A DNA stretch of 58,385 bases from Pseudomonadota bacterium. GTDB lineage: Bacteria > Pseudomonadota > Gammaproteobacteria > Steroidobacterales > Woeseiaceae. The stretch lies in contig JACZSM010000010.1 in NCBI GenBank assembly GCA_022574185.1, positions 1-58,385 on the forward strand, in the 5' to 3' direction. Both the position numbers and the translations under genes were made by a program. The notes below the pieces were generated by a model. The model did not search any database and had not been told where the DNA came from. It saw only the letters and a program-made list of their open reading frames with translations. Of this stretch, positions 1-8,051 are shown piece by piece; position 1 is the first letter of the stretch; every line of letters starts with the position of its first letter.

Positions 1-116
1 TGACGCCGGCCGATGTTTACTTCGGGCGTGGACAGTCGATTCTGGCAAAACGAGCAAGGATCAAGAAAAGGACCATCGCGAAGCGTCGGTTGCACTTTCA
101 ACAGCATGCTGCGTAA
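1..116 (+). pseudogene. C-terminal end of an IS3-type transposase, cut by the window edge
   Basis: The frame that starts at base 3 reads TPADVYFGRGQSILAKR and then a run of basic residues to a TAA at 114-116. The pattern ADVYFGR, then IL..R..IK..TI..RRL, is the usual end of IS3-family OrfB (integrase core) transposases, so this is the 3' end of an insertion sequence that begins outside the window. Whether the upstream part is intact cannot be told from here. It lies 14 bases before the truncated ltrA-like fragment, so this insertion sequence may have caused that truncation. Confidence 0.7.
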
Positions 117-130
117 TATGAAAATGATGA

Positions 131-478
131 GCAAAACATTCGCTTAACTTAAACACTCTTCTGTGCCATTTGTTTGAAGACGGACACATTGGCATTGCAA
201 TCGGCTTTGAAAAAATACTTGGACATCCACACGACCCTCTCAGTCTTCCGGTAGCTGCGGCCCTGGGTGGCGGTGTATTTCTATTTATGAGCTTCACGGC
301 TGCGTCTGTCTGGAAGTCAACCGGAATTATTCTCATGACTCGGCTGGTTATTCTCGTCGCATCTATGGTGGGCGTTTTCCTGAGTATTGGATACAACCCG
401 GGCCTGGCGCTTGGAATTATATCGGTGAGTCTTACGGTGACAGTGGTAATTGAGTGGGACAGATGCAGAAAATCGTAA
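131..478 (+). pseudogene. 3' fragment of an LtrA-like membrane protein gene
   Basis: An open frame follows a stop at 128-130 and has only a TTG (170) as an early start. It encodes CHLFEDGHIGIAIGFEKIL, HPHDPL, then three hydrophobic stretches and a basic end at 478. The HxL...GI..GFEKIL.HP..PL pattern followed by a Gly-rich helix resembles the last third of low-temperature-requirement protein A (LtrA) family membrane proteins. The 400-residue family is represented here only by about 110 residues, and the 5' part seems to have been replaced by the insertion-sequence end at 1-116. It could be a short expressed membrane protein, but I read it as a remnant. Confidence 0.5.
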
Positions 479-536
479 ACTCGGGCTTCGCCTGTAGCAA
501 ATGCGCACTGCCTGACAACCGGCTTCAGACTGGGTT

Positions 537-1793
537 ATGACCGTCACCAATACTCCATCTTCCCAAATCCGTTTGGGTTTGAAAGAGAATCTGCCGCAAT
601 TTGCTTTGCTCGTATTGGTCAACGCATTTGTTGGTGCGATGGTTGGCATGGAGCGAAGCATTCTTCCCATCATCGCAGAAGAGGAATTTCTTCTCACAGC
701 CCACACGGCGGTGCTTTCCTTCATCGTCGTATTTGGCATATCCAAAGCGATCGCCAACTACTTCGCCGGACGCTTTTCCGAGACCTGGGGGCGAAAGGGT
801 GTGCTGGTAGTCGGTTGGCTGGTCGCCACACCCGTGCCTTTCCTGCTCATGTGGGCACCCACCTGGTCGTGGGTGTTGTTCGCCAACTTCTTGCTCGGCA
901 TCAGCCAGGGGCTGACCTGGTCCACCACTGTCATCATGAAGATCGACCTTGTGGGGCCGAAGAGGCGTGGATTGGCTATGGGGTTCAATGAATTTTCGGG
1001 TTACTTTGCAGTTGCAGCCGCAGCGCTTGGAACCGGCTACATCGCCACCACTTGGGGGCTCCGGCCCGAACCCTTCTACCTGGGCGTCGGATTTGTCGTA
1101 TTCGGCCTGGCGATCTCTACGTTTTTGGTCCGCGAAACTCGTCACCATGCGGATCACGAGGCGACTACTTATAGTGGTTCGGTCGAAAAACAACTCAGTC
1201 AGCGAGAGATCTTCCAACGCACTTCATTCACCGACCGCAACCTTTCCTCTGTCAGTCAGGCGGGCTTGGTTAATAACCTCAATGACGGAATGGCTTGGGG
1301 CCTGTTTCCTTTGTTCTTCTCATTGGCAGGAATGAATTTGAACCAGATCGGCTGGCTAGCTGCCATTTACCCAGCCGTTTGGGGCATAGGCCAGCTATTT
1401 ACGGGCGCTTTGTCGGACCGCATCGGGCGTAAGGGGCTTATCGTTGCAGGAATGTGGTTGCAGTCGGTCGCAATCGCCTTGATCGCGATATCATCCGGTT
1501 TTATCGGATTTGCTGGTGGTGCCGTTTTGCTGGGCATAGGAACGGCGATGGTATATCCAACTTTGCTTGCCGCCATTGGCGATGTCGCCCATCCCGCCTG
1601 GCGTGCGTCTTCAATAGGCATTTACCGCCTTTGGCGGGACCTGGGCTATGCCGTGGGTGCCTTAATCGCTGGTGTCGTAGCCGACCTGCTGGGCATCAGT
1701 TTTGCGATGTGGTTGATCGCTGCACTAACTTTTATTTCGGGCCTGTTTGTGTTTCTACGTATGAGAGAGACACATGCACGGGCATCAAGTTGA
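537..1793 (+). CDS. MFS family transporter
   Basis: A 418-residue protein with about twelve hydrophobic segments in two halves, which is the standard size and topology of the major facilitator superfamily. The loop between helices 2 and 3 carries GRFSETWGRKGVLV and the matching loop in the second half carries GALSDRIGRKGLIV; these are the two copies of the GxLsDRxGRr signature (motif A). It should sit in the inner membrane and move a small solute or drug by proton coupling. The substrate cannot be told. It stands alone between a truncated ltrA-like gene and an insertion sequence, so it belongs to the accessory flank. The start is the ATG at 537; no clear Shine-Dalgarno sequence is seen upstream. 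Confidence 0.9.
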   Translation: MTVTNTPSSQIRLGLKENLPQFALLVLVNAFVGAMVGMERSILPIIAEEEFLLTAHTAVLSFIVVFGISKAIANYFAGRFSETWGRKGVLVVGWLVATPVPFLLMWAPTWSWVLFANFLLGISQGLTWSTTVIMKIDLVGPKRRGLAMGFNEFSGYFAVAAAALGTGYIATTWGLRPEPFYLGVGFVVFGLAISTFLVRETRHHADHEATTYSGSVEKQLSQREIFQRTSFTDRNLSSVSQAGLVNNLNDGMAWGLFPLFFSLAGMNLNQIGWLAAIYPAVWGIGQLFTGALSDRIGRKGLIVAGMWLQSVAIALIAISSGFIGFAGGAVLLGIGTAMVYPTLLAAIGDVAHPAWRASSIGIYRLWRDLGYAVGALIAGVVADLLGISFAMWLIAALTFISGLFVFLRMRETHARASS

Positions 1794-1904
1794 CTAAACC
1801 GGTCTTAGGTTGTCGCTCAACGAAAATTCGCGTCCGTACATGCACTTAGTCACTAGTTATCGCCCGCCGGCGGTGCAGACGCTGTCGATAGGAATCTCAA
1901 TGGT

Positions 1905-2977
1905 TGAAGGGCGCAAAAACTCTATCCGGACCGTAGCATTGCCAATAATGCGATGCTGAACACCCTATTAATAAGAATAACTTAGGGGATTTTTCGATGA
2001 TTCGGTGCCTTGCCTACGTTTTCAACGCAATTTTCAAGTCCAGAGCAAGATTGGTCGCCGAGAACCTCTGCCTTCGGCAGCAACTGATTGTATTTAAGCG
2101 ACGTCAGGCCAGACCACAGCTCCGGGATGCAGATCGCCGCTTCTGGATACTTGCCGACCAATTGTTTTCAGGTTGGAGTCGGAGTTTGATCGTCGTAAAG
2201 CCGGATACCGTTGTTAGCGGGCACCGCAAGGGTTGGAAAGCCTACTGGCGTTGGCGATCACGTCGCACCTCCAGAATGGGACGCAGGAAGATCGAAGCCA
2301 AGATCCGTGAACTCATCCGCAGTATGGCTCGCGAGAATACCCTGTGGGGACAACGGAGAATCCAGGCGGAATTGGCACGTCTTGGCTTTGAGGTGTGTCC
2401 GCGTACTGTCGCCAGATACATGCGCCGTCCCTACAGTGGAACGCCCTCACCCGGTTGGCGACAATTTCTTAATCATCCACCACGGTACTCGCGAACTCGT
2501 ACTTGCGCGGGTCACGGCTCATCCAAATTCGAAGTGGCTGGCCCAACAAATGGTCGAAGCCTGCGGGATATCGAGGGAACCACCACGTTACCTGATTCAC
2601 GACCGGCATGGCGGCTTTGGCGCCTCATTCAATCGCCGAGTTGTATCGCTTGGCATCAGACAGATCCGCACACCGGTGAAAGCGCCGAAGGCCAATGCAA
2701 TCGCAGAACGCTGGGTAAGGAGCCTCCGTAACGAATGTCTCGATCACAGGTTCATATTGGGTCACCACCATTTGCAGCGAACAGTTGATGAATTCGTCGC
2801 TTACTACAATCGTTGGCGGCCGCATCGAAGTCTTGGCCAGATCGCGCCATGTCCAGATGTTAGGGAGGAATCGAGAAAGCCGGCCAGGCATCTCATATCA
2901 AAACCGGTCCTTGGCGGCCTACATCATGTGTACCAATGGGCAGCTTGATATCACCGATGGAGTTTTTGCGCCCTACA
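1905..2977 (+). mobile_element. Degenerate insertion sequence with matching terminal inverted repeats
   Basis: The left end at 1905-1929 begins TGAAGGGCGCAAAAACTC and the right end, read on the reverse strand from 2977, begins TGTAGGGCGCAAAAACTC. The 25-base ends match at 21 positions and both start with TG. The element is about 1.07 kb and encloses one integrase-type transposase gene (1997-2948) broken by a deletion. No direct target duplication is visible (flanks tggt and gcgg). The single-frame transposase with an N-terminal helix-turn-helix region and a C-terminal rve domain places it near the IS3/IS481 groups. Confidence 0.75.
1997..2948 (+). pseudogene. DDE (rve) transposase, frameshifted and internally deleted
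   Basis: The first part runs in one frame from ATG 1997 (MIRCLAYVFNAIF, then AENLCLRQQL, GRRKIEAKIRELIRSMA, LWGQRRIQAELARLGF) to about 2465. The second part continues in another frame from about 2475 (IIHHGTRELVLARVTAHP, LIHDRHGGFG, AIAERWVRSLRNECLDH, YYNRWRPHRSLGQ) to 2948. The segment that should hold the first catalytic Asp (the WACDFF-like strand of this family) is missing at the junction; the second Asp (LIHDRHG) and the Glu (AERWVRS) remain. The gene should be inactive. It fills the insertion sequence bounded by inverted repeats at 1905 and 2977. Confidence 0.85.
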
Positions 2978-3106
2978 GCGGCCGCGGTGATGGTTCCCGT
3001 CGGGGTCGGATGTGCCACCTGTGTAGATCTGGAGTATTCTTCCATCTACGGCGGTCAGTTGGAGGTCCGGCTATCGTTGAAATTACACTGACTTGGAGGA
3101 CAAGTG

Positions 3107-3580
3107 ATGTTCAAGAAAGGTCAGAACAAAGTTGGTTCGGCAGCGTCTTCGTCGCTTCGGATCGGCGAACAACAACCCATACGCTCGAAAAATGTATCGG
3201 TCATTGGACCGACGCTGGTGTTCAAAGGCGAGCTGTCTGCGGATGAGGACTTGGTGATCCAAGGCACGATCGAGGGCACTATCGCCCATCATAGGAAGAA
3301 CCTGACGATAGGTAAAGAAGGTCGGGTCACCGCCGACATCCATGCGAGTTCCGTCCTCGTCGAAGGAGAGCTGAACGGTGACATTCACAGCGACGGCTTG
3401 GTGTCGCTGGCCAAGGGTGCGATGGTGATCGGCAACGTCTACTGCACCCGCTTAGTCATGGAAGACGGTGCTCAGTTCAACGGCAAGATCGAAATGGCCA
3501 AACCGAGCCCATTAAAGGTCGCACCAGAACCGGAAGAGGTTGAGGAAGAGTTCGCGGACACCGAGGACCTGACAGCTTAA
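3107..3580 (+). CDS. Bactofilin (polymer-forming cytoskeletal protein)
   Basis: A 157-residue protein with a central right-handed beta-helix pattern of short repeats: VIQGTIEGTI, LTIGKEGRVTADIHASSVLVEGELNGDI, GLVSLAKGAMVIGNVYCTRL, MEDGAQFNGKIEM. This is the bactofilin (DUF583) fold. The N-terminal tail is disordered and basic, and the C-terminal tail is acidic. Bactofilins polymerise without nucleotides and organise cell-wall or polar structures. The ATG at 3107 follows GGAGGA at 3095-3100 with 6 bases between; a GTG at 3104 is in frame but too close. The usual partner, an M23 peptidase, is not next to it: the upstream side is an insertion sequence and the downstream side is repeat-rich. Confidence 0.92.
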   Translation: MFKKGQNKVGSAASSSLRIGEQQPIRSKNVSVIGPTLVFKGELSADEDLVIQGTIEGTIAHHRKNLTIGKEGRVTADIHASSVLVEGELNGDIHSDGLVSLAKGAMVIGNVYCTRLVMEDGAQFNGKIEMAKPSPLKVAPEPEEVEEEFADTEDLTA

Positions 3581-3899
3581 AAAGCCGAAAATCCTTCTTG
3601 AACGTCTCCTTCTGGCCGTTAGCTGCCCTTTATTTCGATGATATTTTGATGATTTGGACGTCCGGTCTTGAGAAAAGCTGCCGTTCAGATTTTAAATTTT
3701 GAAAAATCGTTCGGGAGCGGCGGGTATGCACCCGATAGCAGACATTGAGCTGATAGGATGGCGACAGGCCGCAACCCGAAGCGGCCATTCCGTGACCGGC
3801 AACTATCGAGACGATACCGCATCATGCGAGGATCACTATCTCAATCCTCGATTGGCTGGCAAAATGTTATAACCTTTTTCGATATATACGGGGATACGA
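3581..3899. repeat. Gap with four degenerate GGCCGTTAGCTG / AGCGGCC hairpin repeats
   Basis: No gene is seen in these 319 bases. They hold four decayed members of the hairpin family found around other accessory genes: AACGTCTCCTTCTGGCCG at about 3601, GACGTCCGGTCTTGAG at about 3658, AGCGGCGGGTATGCACCCG at about 3716, and CGAAGCGGCCATTCCG at about 3777. The promoter of the downstream M20 gene should lie in the AT-rich stretch near 3865-3895. Confidence 0.5.
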
Positions 3900-5375
3900 A
3901 TGACAACTAATCAATCAACATTCCGTCCTGCATTGCCGCTCATATGGCTGGCTTTCCTAGTGGTTTCGTGCGGCAGCGAAGACCCGGCCGCGACGTCACC
4001 AGCAACGACGACCGAATCGTCGGTTGATACGCCAGTATCCGATCTCTTGCCGCATCAGCAGATGGCCAGAGATTTTCTGCGCGAACTAATCGAGATTGAC
4101 ACTACACACAGCACTGGCAATACGACAATCGCTGCTGAAGCAATGGCCGCGCATCTGATCGCTGAAGGATTTGCGGCGGAAGATGTGCAGGTGCTTGGAC
4201 CGTCCGAGACCAAAGGCAATCTGGTTGTTCGCTATCGAGGACGCGATGTCGGCCGTGAACCCTTGCTCCTACTCGCACACATCGATGTCGTCGAGGCAGA
4301 TGCGGCGGATTGGACGCTCGATCCGTTCACGTTTACAGAGCAGGACGGGTATTACTACGGCAGAGGCACTACGGACGATAAGGATGAAGCAGCGATCCAT
4401 ATTGCTAACCTGATTCGCCTCAAACGGGAAGGCTATCAACCGGATCGCGACATCATCGTGGCGTTAACTGCCGACGAGGAAGGCGGCACAGAGAATGGCG
4501 TGATCTGGCTATTAAAGAATCATCCCGATCTGATTGATGCCGAGTACGCATTGAACGAAGGCGGAGGTGGGACATTAAGAGATGGTCAACACATCGCGAA
4601 TGGCGTGCAGGCGAGCGAGAAAGTCTATCAGAGCTTTACGCTCGAAGTAACCAATCCCGGTGGACACAGTTCATTGCCAGTAAAAGACAATGCGATCTAC
4701 CGACTTGCCGATGCATTGATTCGCATCCGAGCCTACGATTTTCCAGTCATACTCAATGAAGTAACACAAATATTTTTCGAGCGATCTGCAGAAACTGAAG
4801 AAGGCGACCTTGCGACTGCAATGCGCGGCATCTTGCAATATCCTCCGGATCCGGCAGCTGTTGCTTATCTTTCGCGCATACCTTTTTATAATTCGCGTCT
4901 GCGCACAACCTGCGTTGCGACGATGCTGGATGCCGGGCACGCTGAGAATGCGCTGCCACAACGAGCACAGGCAACCGTCAATTGCCGCGTGCTGCCCGGC
5001 GAATCAGTGGACGCTGTTCAGGATACGCTGGTAACAGTAATCGGGGACGAGCAGGTGACGATCACACCGGTTCTTGCAGCCATTCTATCCGCTCCGTCAC
5101 CACTAACGCCGGAAGTCTTCAATGCGATCGAAGGTGTCACAGAAGAGATGTGGCCGGGCGTGCCGGTCATACCGATCATGAGTACTGGTGCGACCGACGG
5201 ACTGTACCTGCGTAACGCCGGTATACCTGTATATGGCGTGTCAGGTATTTTCTCCGACATTGATGACAATCGATCGCATGGCCAAAATGAACGCATTCTC
5301 ATCAAGTCATATTTCGAAGGCCAGGAGTTTCTTTATAGACTCATTACAAGGCTATCGAGGTCGGACGAAGAGTAG
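3900..5375 (+). CDS. M20 family metallopeptidase, lipoprotein
   Basis: A 491-residue dinuclear zinc hydrolase. Residues 1-25 form a lipoprotein signal ending in LVVSC, followed by a low-complexity Thr/Ser/Pro linker, so the enzyme is probably anchored in the periplasm. Metal-site signatures are in order: LLLLAHIDVV (His, Asp), YGRGTTDDKDEAA (bridging Asp), ALTADEEGG (the Glu pair), LNEGGGG, and near the end NRSHGQNERI (last His). The dimerisation lid with NPGGHSSLP lies between. This family cleaves terminal amino acids, dipeptides or acyl groups; the exact substrate is not visible. The gene is monocistronic and flanked on both sides by hairpin repeats. Confidence 0.9.
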   Translation: MTTNQSTFRPALPLIWLAFLVVSCGSEDPAATSPATTTESSVDTPVSDLLPHQQMARDFLRELIEIDTTHSTGNTTIAAEAMAAHLIAEGFAAEDVQVLGPSETKGNLVVRYRGRDVGREPLLLLAHIDVVEADAADWTLDPFTFTEQDGYYYGRGTTDDKDEAAIHIANLIRLKREGYQPDRDIIVALTADEEGGTENGVIWLLKNHPDLIDAEYALNEGGGGTLRDGQHIANGVQASEKVYQSFTLEVTNPGGHSSLPVKDNAIYRLADALIRIRAYDFPVILNEVTQIFFERSAETEEGDLATAMRGILQYPPDPAAVAYLSRIPFYNSRLRTTCVATMLDAGHAENALPQRAQATVNCRVLPGESVDAVQDTLVTVIGDEQVTITPVLAAILSAPSPLTPEVFNAIEGVTEEMWPGVPVIPIMSTGATDGLYLRNAGIPVYGVSGIFSDIDDNRSHGQNERILIKSYFEGQEFLYRLITRLSRSDEE

Positions 5376-5746
5376 TACACGAATTCGGAACAGCTTTTCA
5401 AGGCCCGCTAACGGCCAGCCCCATTACTTGCCGGCCTCCAAACGTCCGCTCCTGGCCGTAAGCTGACGTTCAAAACCTCGTTCCAGAAGCCATCTGAATG
5501 ACCGCTATTGATGAAAGCGGACGTTCCGGACGAACCGCCAATCAAGACTCATTCTGAATGTCTGCTATACGCTCGAAAGCGGACGTTGGCGTGATACGCT
5601 ATTGAACGACCGCTAATGACCCAAAGCGGTCATTCGGCGACGTACCTTCGCTGACGGGACTTGGCTCGGAACGGGCCGCGGAGTACTCTGCCTAAGCAAG
5701 AAAAGCGCAAGGCTGAAAATGCGTTTTCAATCACGGAGAAACCGAT
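5376..5746. repeat. Cluster of GACCGCT...AAAGCGGTC hairpin repeats
   Basis: This gap holds four copies of a short palindromic element: CCGCTCCTGGCCGTAAGCTG at about 5447; GACCGCTATTGATGAAAGCG at about 5502; GTCTGCTATACGCTCGAAAG at about 5559; and GACCGCTAATGACCCAAAGC at about 5610, whose arms GACCGCT and AGCGGTC pair perfectly. The copies are 40-60 bases apart. Related single copies occur in the 3581-3899 gap, at about 5910, beside the IS30 element at 57329, and after the last gene at about 58200. None was seen in the conserved part of the window. Confidence 0.7.
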
Positions 5747-5872
5747 ATGGGTGATAGGGGAAGCAAAGATAAAGGCAGAAAGGAACAACAGAAAAAGGCT
5801 CAGCGTAGTCCAAAGGAGAAACGACAATTGAAAAGAGAGAAGAAGAGGAATAAAACACCCACCTTTATGTAG
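5747..5872 (+). CDS. Short basic conserved protein (MGDRGSKDKG type)
   Basis: A 41-residue open frame that starts MGDRGSKDKGRKEQQKKA and continues SPKEKRQLKREKKRNK. It is almost entirely Lys, Arg, Glu and Gln. A GGAG motif (5734-5737) lies about 9 bases before the ATG. The opening matches a small family of highly charged proteins that I recall from several bacterial phyla; no function is known to me. The composition suggests a disordered or helical nucleic-acid or ribosome-associated peptide, but that is inference. It sits alone between hairpin repeats and the interrupted S9 peptidase gene. Confidence 0.6.
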   Translation: MGDRGSKDKGRKEQQKKAQRSPKEKRQLKREKKRNKTPTFM

Positions 5873-6007
5873 AGCGCAGTTGCTTGGTGAAGACATCAAA
5901 ACCAGCTCGGAAACGTCCGCTGTACGCCCGAACACGAAGCAAATCTGCAGCGACGCCTTCGGTATCAAAAAAATAGCCAGCGACCGAGGTTCGATAAGGA
6001 GGCAAAA

Positions 6008-6670
6008 ATGTTTAGGAGAAGGCGAGAAACAACCTTCATTTTGTTTGTTAGCCTGATTGCCATCGCTTCCTCGATTTGTGCTCAGGAAACTGAACAATCC
6101 GAACGCGAGGCCATGTACTACCGCTACCTCGAGTTCGCCTCCTACGTCACAGGGGGCTCTGTCGAGCCTCATTGGATGGCTGACGGCTCAAGTTTCTGGT
6201 ACGTCGAGGGAGCACCAGAAAACACTGTTATCTACAAGGTCGATCCCAAAGCCAATACCAAGACCGAGTTGTTCGACACTGCCCGACTGCGCCAAGCAGT
6301 TACCCCCCTACTCGACCACGAACCCGCCTACGAGGGTCTCCCTTTTGAGGAATTCACCTTTGTTGATGAGGGCGAGAAAGCAGTCAGGTTCAGCGTCGAA
6401 GAGAAGGAATTTATTCTCCAGTTTGACACCTACAGGATAAGACGAGCTCCTTCCATATCCGAAGAGGAGAAAAACCGGCTGGTCCCACAGCTAATTGGGA
6501 CCTATTCCGAGTCCACGTTCGGCGTGCCCACCATTTTCATCATGGAGATCCTCTCCCCCGACGGCCGCTGGTTCGCCAGCGTAAGAGACTACAACCTCTG
6601 GCTGCGTTCCACCGACGACGACCGCGCCGTACAGCTCACTACCGATGGCATCCGAGACTACGGGTGGGGT
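6008..6670 (+). pseudogene. 5' fragment of an S9 (DPP IV-type) peptidase, cut by an IS3 element
   Basis: A strong ribosome site (AAGGAGG, 5997-6003) precedes ATG 6008. The protein starts with a signal peptide (FILFVSLIAIASSICAQ) and goes on with a beta-propeller-like region: WMADGSSFWYVEGAPEN, FEEFTFVDEGEKAVRFSVE, ILSPDGRWFASVRDYNLWLR, VQLTTDGIRDYGWG. This is the N-terminal propeller of the prolyl oligopeptidase / dipeptidyl peptidase IV family. The frame is native up to 6670, where the left end of the insertion sequence begins; the frame then stops after six element-encoded codons. The catalytic alpha/beta-hydrolase half (about 500 residues) is not found after the element, so that half was lost or moved. 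Confidence 0.8.
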
Positions 6671-6746
6671 TGTAAGCCTCCCTTAGAATAGCACCACGCA
6701 TTTTTGGAGTTCTCCGGCATAATATTGCTGAGAAGGAGAACAGAAA

Positions 6747-7013
6747 ATGCGCAAGGCACGATTCAAGGAAACCCAGATTGTTCGAGTGCTGAAAGAGGTC
6801 GAAGGTGGCCGCCAGGTCAAGGAAGTCTGCCGCGAGTACGGGATATCGGATGCGACCTACTACAATTGGAAAACGAAGTACGGCGGAATGGAGATTGCGG
6901 ATATAAGAAAGTTGAAGGAACTGACAGACGAGAATCGGCGGTTGAAGCAGATGTACGCCGACCTCAGCCTCAAACATGAAGCACTGAAGGATGTCGTTGA
7001 AAAAAAGCTCTGA
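6747..7013 (+). CDS. IS3-family transposase OrfA
   Basis: An 88-residue protein. Residues 1-50 form a helix-turn-helix (RFKETQIVRVLKEVEGG, then VCREYGISDATYYNWKTKYG) that binds the element ends. Residues 55-88 form a leucine-zipper-like helix (IRKLKELTDENRRLKQMYAD) used for multimerisation. The gene ends just after the slippery run at 7001-7007, so most ribosomes make OrfA alone and a fraction make the OrfAB fusion. An AAGGAGAA ribosome site lies a few bases before the ATG. Confidence 0.92.
   Translation: MRKARFKETQIVRVLKEVEGGRQVKEVCREYGISDATYYNWKTKYGGMEIADIRKLKELTDENRRLKQMYADLSLKHEALKDVVEKKL
7001..7007 (+). promoter_or_regulatory. Programmed -1 ribosomal frameshift site of the IS3 element
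   Basis: The heptamer A AAA AAG lies in the orfA frame two codons before its TGA (7011-7013). Slipping back one base makes the next codon GCT at 7007 and continues ALKPAAKRELVDFAQQAHG into OrfB without a stop. The A6-7G motif is the known frameshift signal of IS3-family elements. Confidence 0.85.
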
Positions 7014-7858
7014 AGCCTGCTGCGAAACGAGAGCTAGTCGATTTTGCACAGCAGGCGCATGGCCTGAGTCAGCGAGCAGCGTGTGAGATGTTGAACCTGA
7101 GCCGATCGGTATATCGCTACCAACCGGACACGGACCGCGACTTGCCCGTCATTGAGGCGATCCAGGCTGTACTGGAGATCAATCCGGGCTATGGCTTCGG
7201 CAAGCTCTTCAAAACGATGCGACGACAGGGCTGTCGCTGGAACCATAAGCGAGTTTACCGCGTGTATTGCTTGCTCAAGCTGAACAAGCGGCGCAAAGGT
7301 AAGCGTCGCCTTCCAAGCCGTTTCCCTGAGCCACTGGTCGTGCCGGTGGCGGCAAACTGCTGCTGGTCAATCGACTTCATGAGCGATGCGCTGATGTGTG
7401 GCCGCCGGTTTCGCACGTTCAATGTCATTGACGATTTCAATCGGGAAGCACTGGCGATTGAAATCGATCTGAGCTTGCCGGCACCTCGAGTGATCCGTGT
7501 CTTGGAACGGGTGTCGTTGTTCCGCGGCTATCCAGAAAAACTAAGAGTCGACAATGGCCCGGAATTTATCTCGCTGGCACTGGCGGACTGGGCTGAGGAA
7601 AACAACGTGATGCTCGACTTCATCCAACCAGGGAAACCAACACAGAACTCGTACATCGAACGCTTCAATCGAACCTATCGAGATGAGCTGCTTGATCTGT
7701 ACTTATTCCGAACGCTCAGAGAAGTCCGACAGATGACCGAGGACTGGATGGTTCGATACAACAATGAACGACCGCACGACTCATTGAATGACATGACGCC
7801 TGTGGAGTTTTTGCAGGCAAATAATCAACCCGGAAACTCTAATCCAGCGTGGAACTAA
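7007..7858 (+). CDS. IS3-family transposase OrfB domain (made as OrfAB by -1 frameshift)
   Basis: Read from the frameshift point, this frame encodes about 283 residues: an N-terminal helix-turn-helix (ALKPAAKRELVDFAQ, SQRAACEMLNLSRSVYRY), an HTH_21-like part (GYGFGKLFKTMRRQG, NHKRVYRVYCLLKLN), and an rve catalytic core. The DDE residues are all present: WSIDFMSD, LRVDNGPEF, and SYIERFNRTYRDELLD. An internal ATG at 7088 would give a 256-residue OrfB alone. The end (YNNERPHDSLNDMTPVEFL) is typical. Nothing in the frame suggests inactivation, so the element may still be mobile. Confidence 0.9.
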   Translation, partial: ALKPAAKRELVDFAQQAHGLSQRAACEMLNLSRSVYRYQPDTDRDLPVIEAIQAVLEINPGYGFGKLFKTMRRQGCRWNHKRVYRVYCLLKLNKRRKGKRRLPSRFPEPLVVPVAANCCWSIDFMSDALMCGRRFRTFNVIDDFNREALAIEIDLSLPAPRVIRVLERVSLFRGYPEKLRVDNGPEFISLALADWAEENNVMLDFIQPGKPTQNSYIERFNRTYRDELLDLYLFRTLREVRQMTEDWMVRYNNERPHDSLNDMTPVEFLQANNQPGNSNPAWN

Positions 7859-7874
7859 TTAGGGGAGGTTTACA

Positions 7875-7988
7875 CGTCGACCGACAGCATCCGAAGGTGC
7901 CCACATACTTCCAACAATCCGCTCGATCGATTACAGACTACAACTTGTAGCCCAACTTGTGCCCGGACTCCGTAAGCATTTGTATTTA
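7875..7988. other. Short gap between the IS3 element and the Fic cluster
   Basis: No gene, repeat or clear signal is seen in these 114 bases. The three forward frames hold stops, and I could not recognise the missing half of the S9 peptidase gene in them. Confidence 0.4.
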
Positions 7989-8051
7989 CTAGGATAAAAA
8001 AATATTGCCCATGCACACGAATAGTACGCTGCACCGATTCTGATTATTCAT
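7989..8051 (-). repeat. Fragment of a low-molecular-weight tyrosine phosphatase start, copy A
   Basis: Read on the minus strand, ATG 8051 opens a 20-codon frame ending CSVLFVCMGNIFLS and then TAG (7989-7991). VLFVCMGN is the phosphate-binding loop region at the extreme N-terminus of low-molecular-weight protein tyrosine phosphatases (LMW-PTP, consensus VLFVCxGNICRSP). The reading frame breaks off right after that loop. The segment GTGTGCATGGG is identical to copy B at 9662-9712, and a more decayed copy lies at 10862-10892. The three copies flank and separate the two Fic genes, all in the same orientation. Confidence 0.6.

Larger units (their letters stand above)
6671..7874 (+). mobile_element. 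IS3-family insertion sequence, apparently intact
   Basis: The left end at 6671 reads TGTAAGCCTCCCTTAGAATA and the right end, read in reverse from 7874, reads TGTAAACCTCCCCTAATTAG. Both go on to a CCACGC core, so the terminal repeats are about 28 bases with small gaps. The element is 1204 bp and holds orfA (6747), orfB and a -1 slippery site, the standard IS3 arrangement. No target duplication is seen: ggt is on the left and cgt on the right. With the rest of the S9 gene missing on the right, this suggests a deletion or recombination next to the element after insertion. Confidence 0.9.

Noticed and set aside
5376-5746. Evenly spaced hairpins that could be read as an array of repeats and spacers
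   Set aside because: The repeats are imperfect and the spacing irregular, no cas genes are nearby, and similar single copies are scattered elsewhere.
6671-7874. A target-site duplication around the IS3 element
   Set aside because: The flanking bases (ggt on the left, cgt on the right) do not match, so no duplication is claimed.
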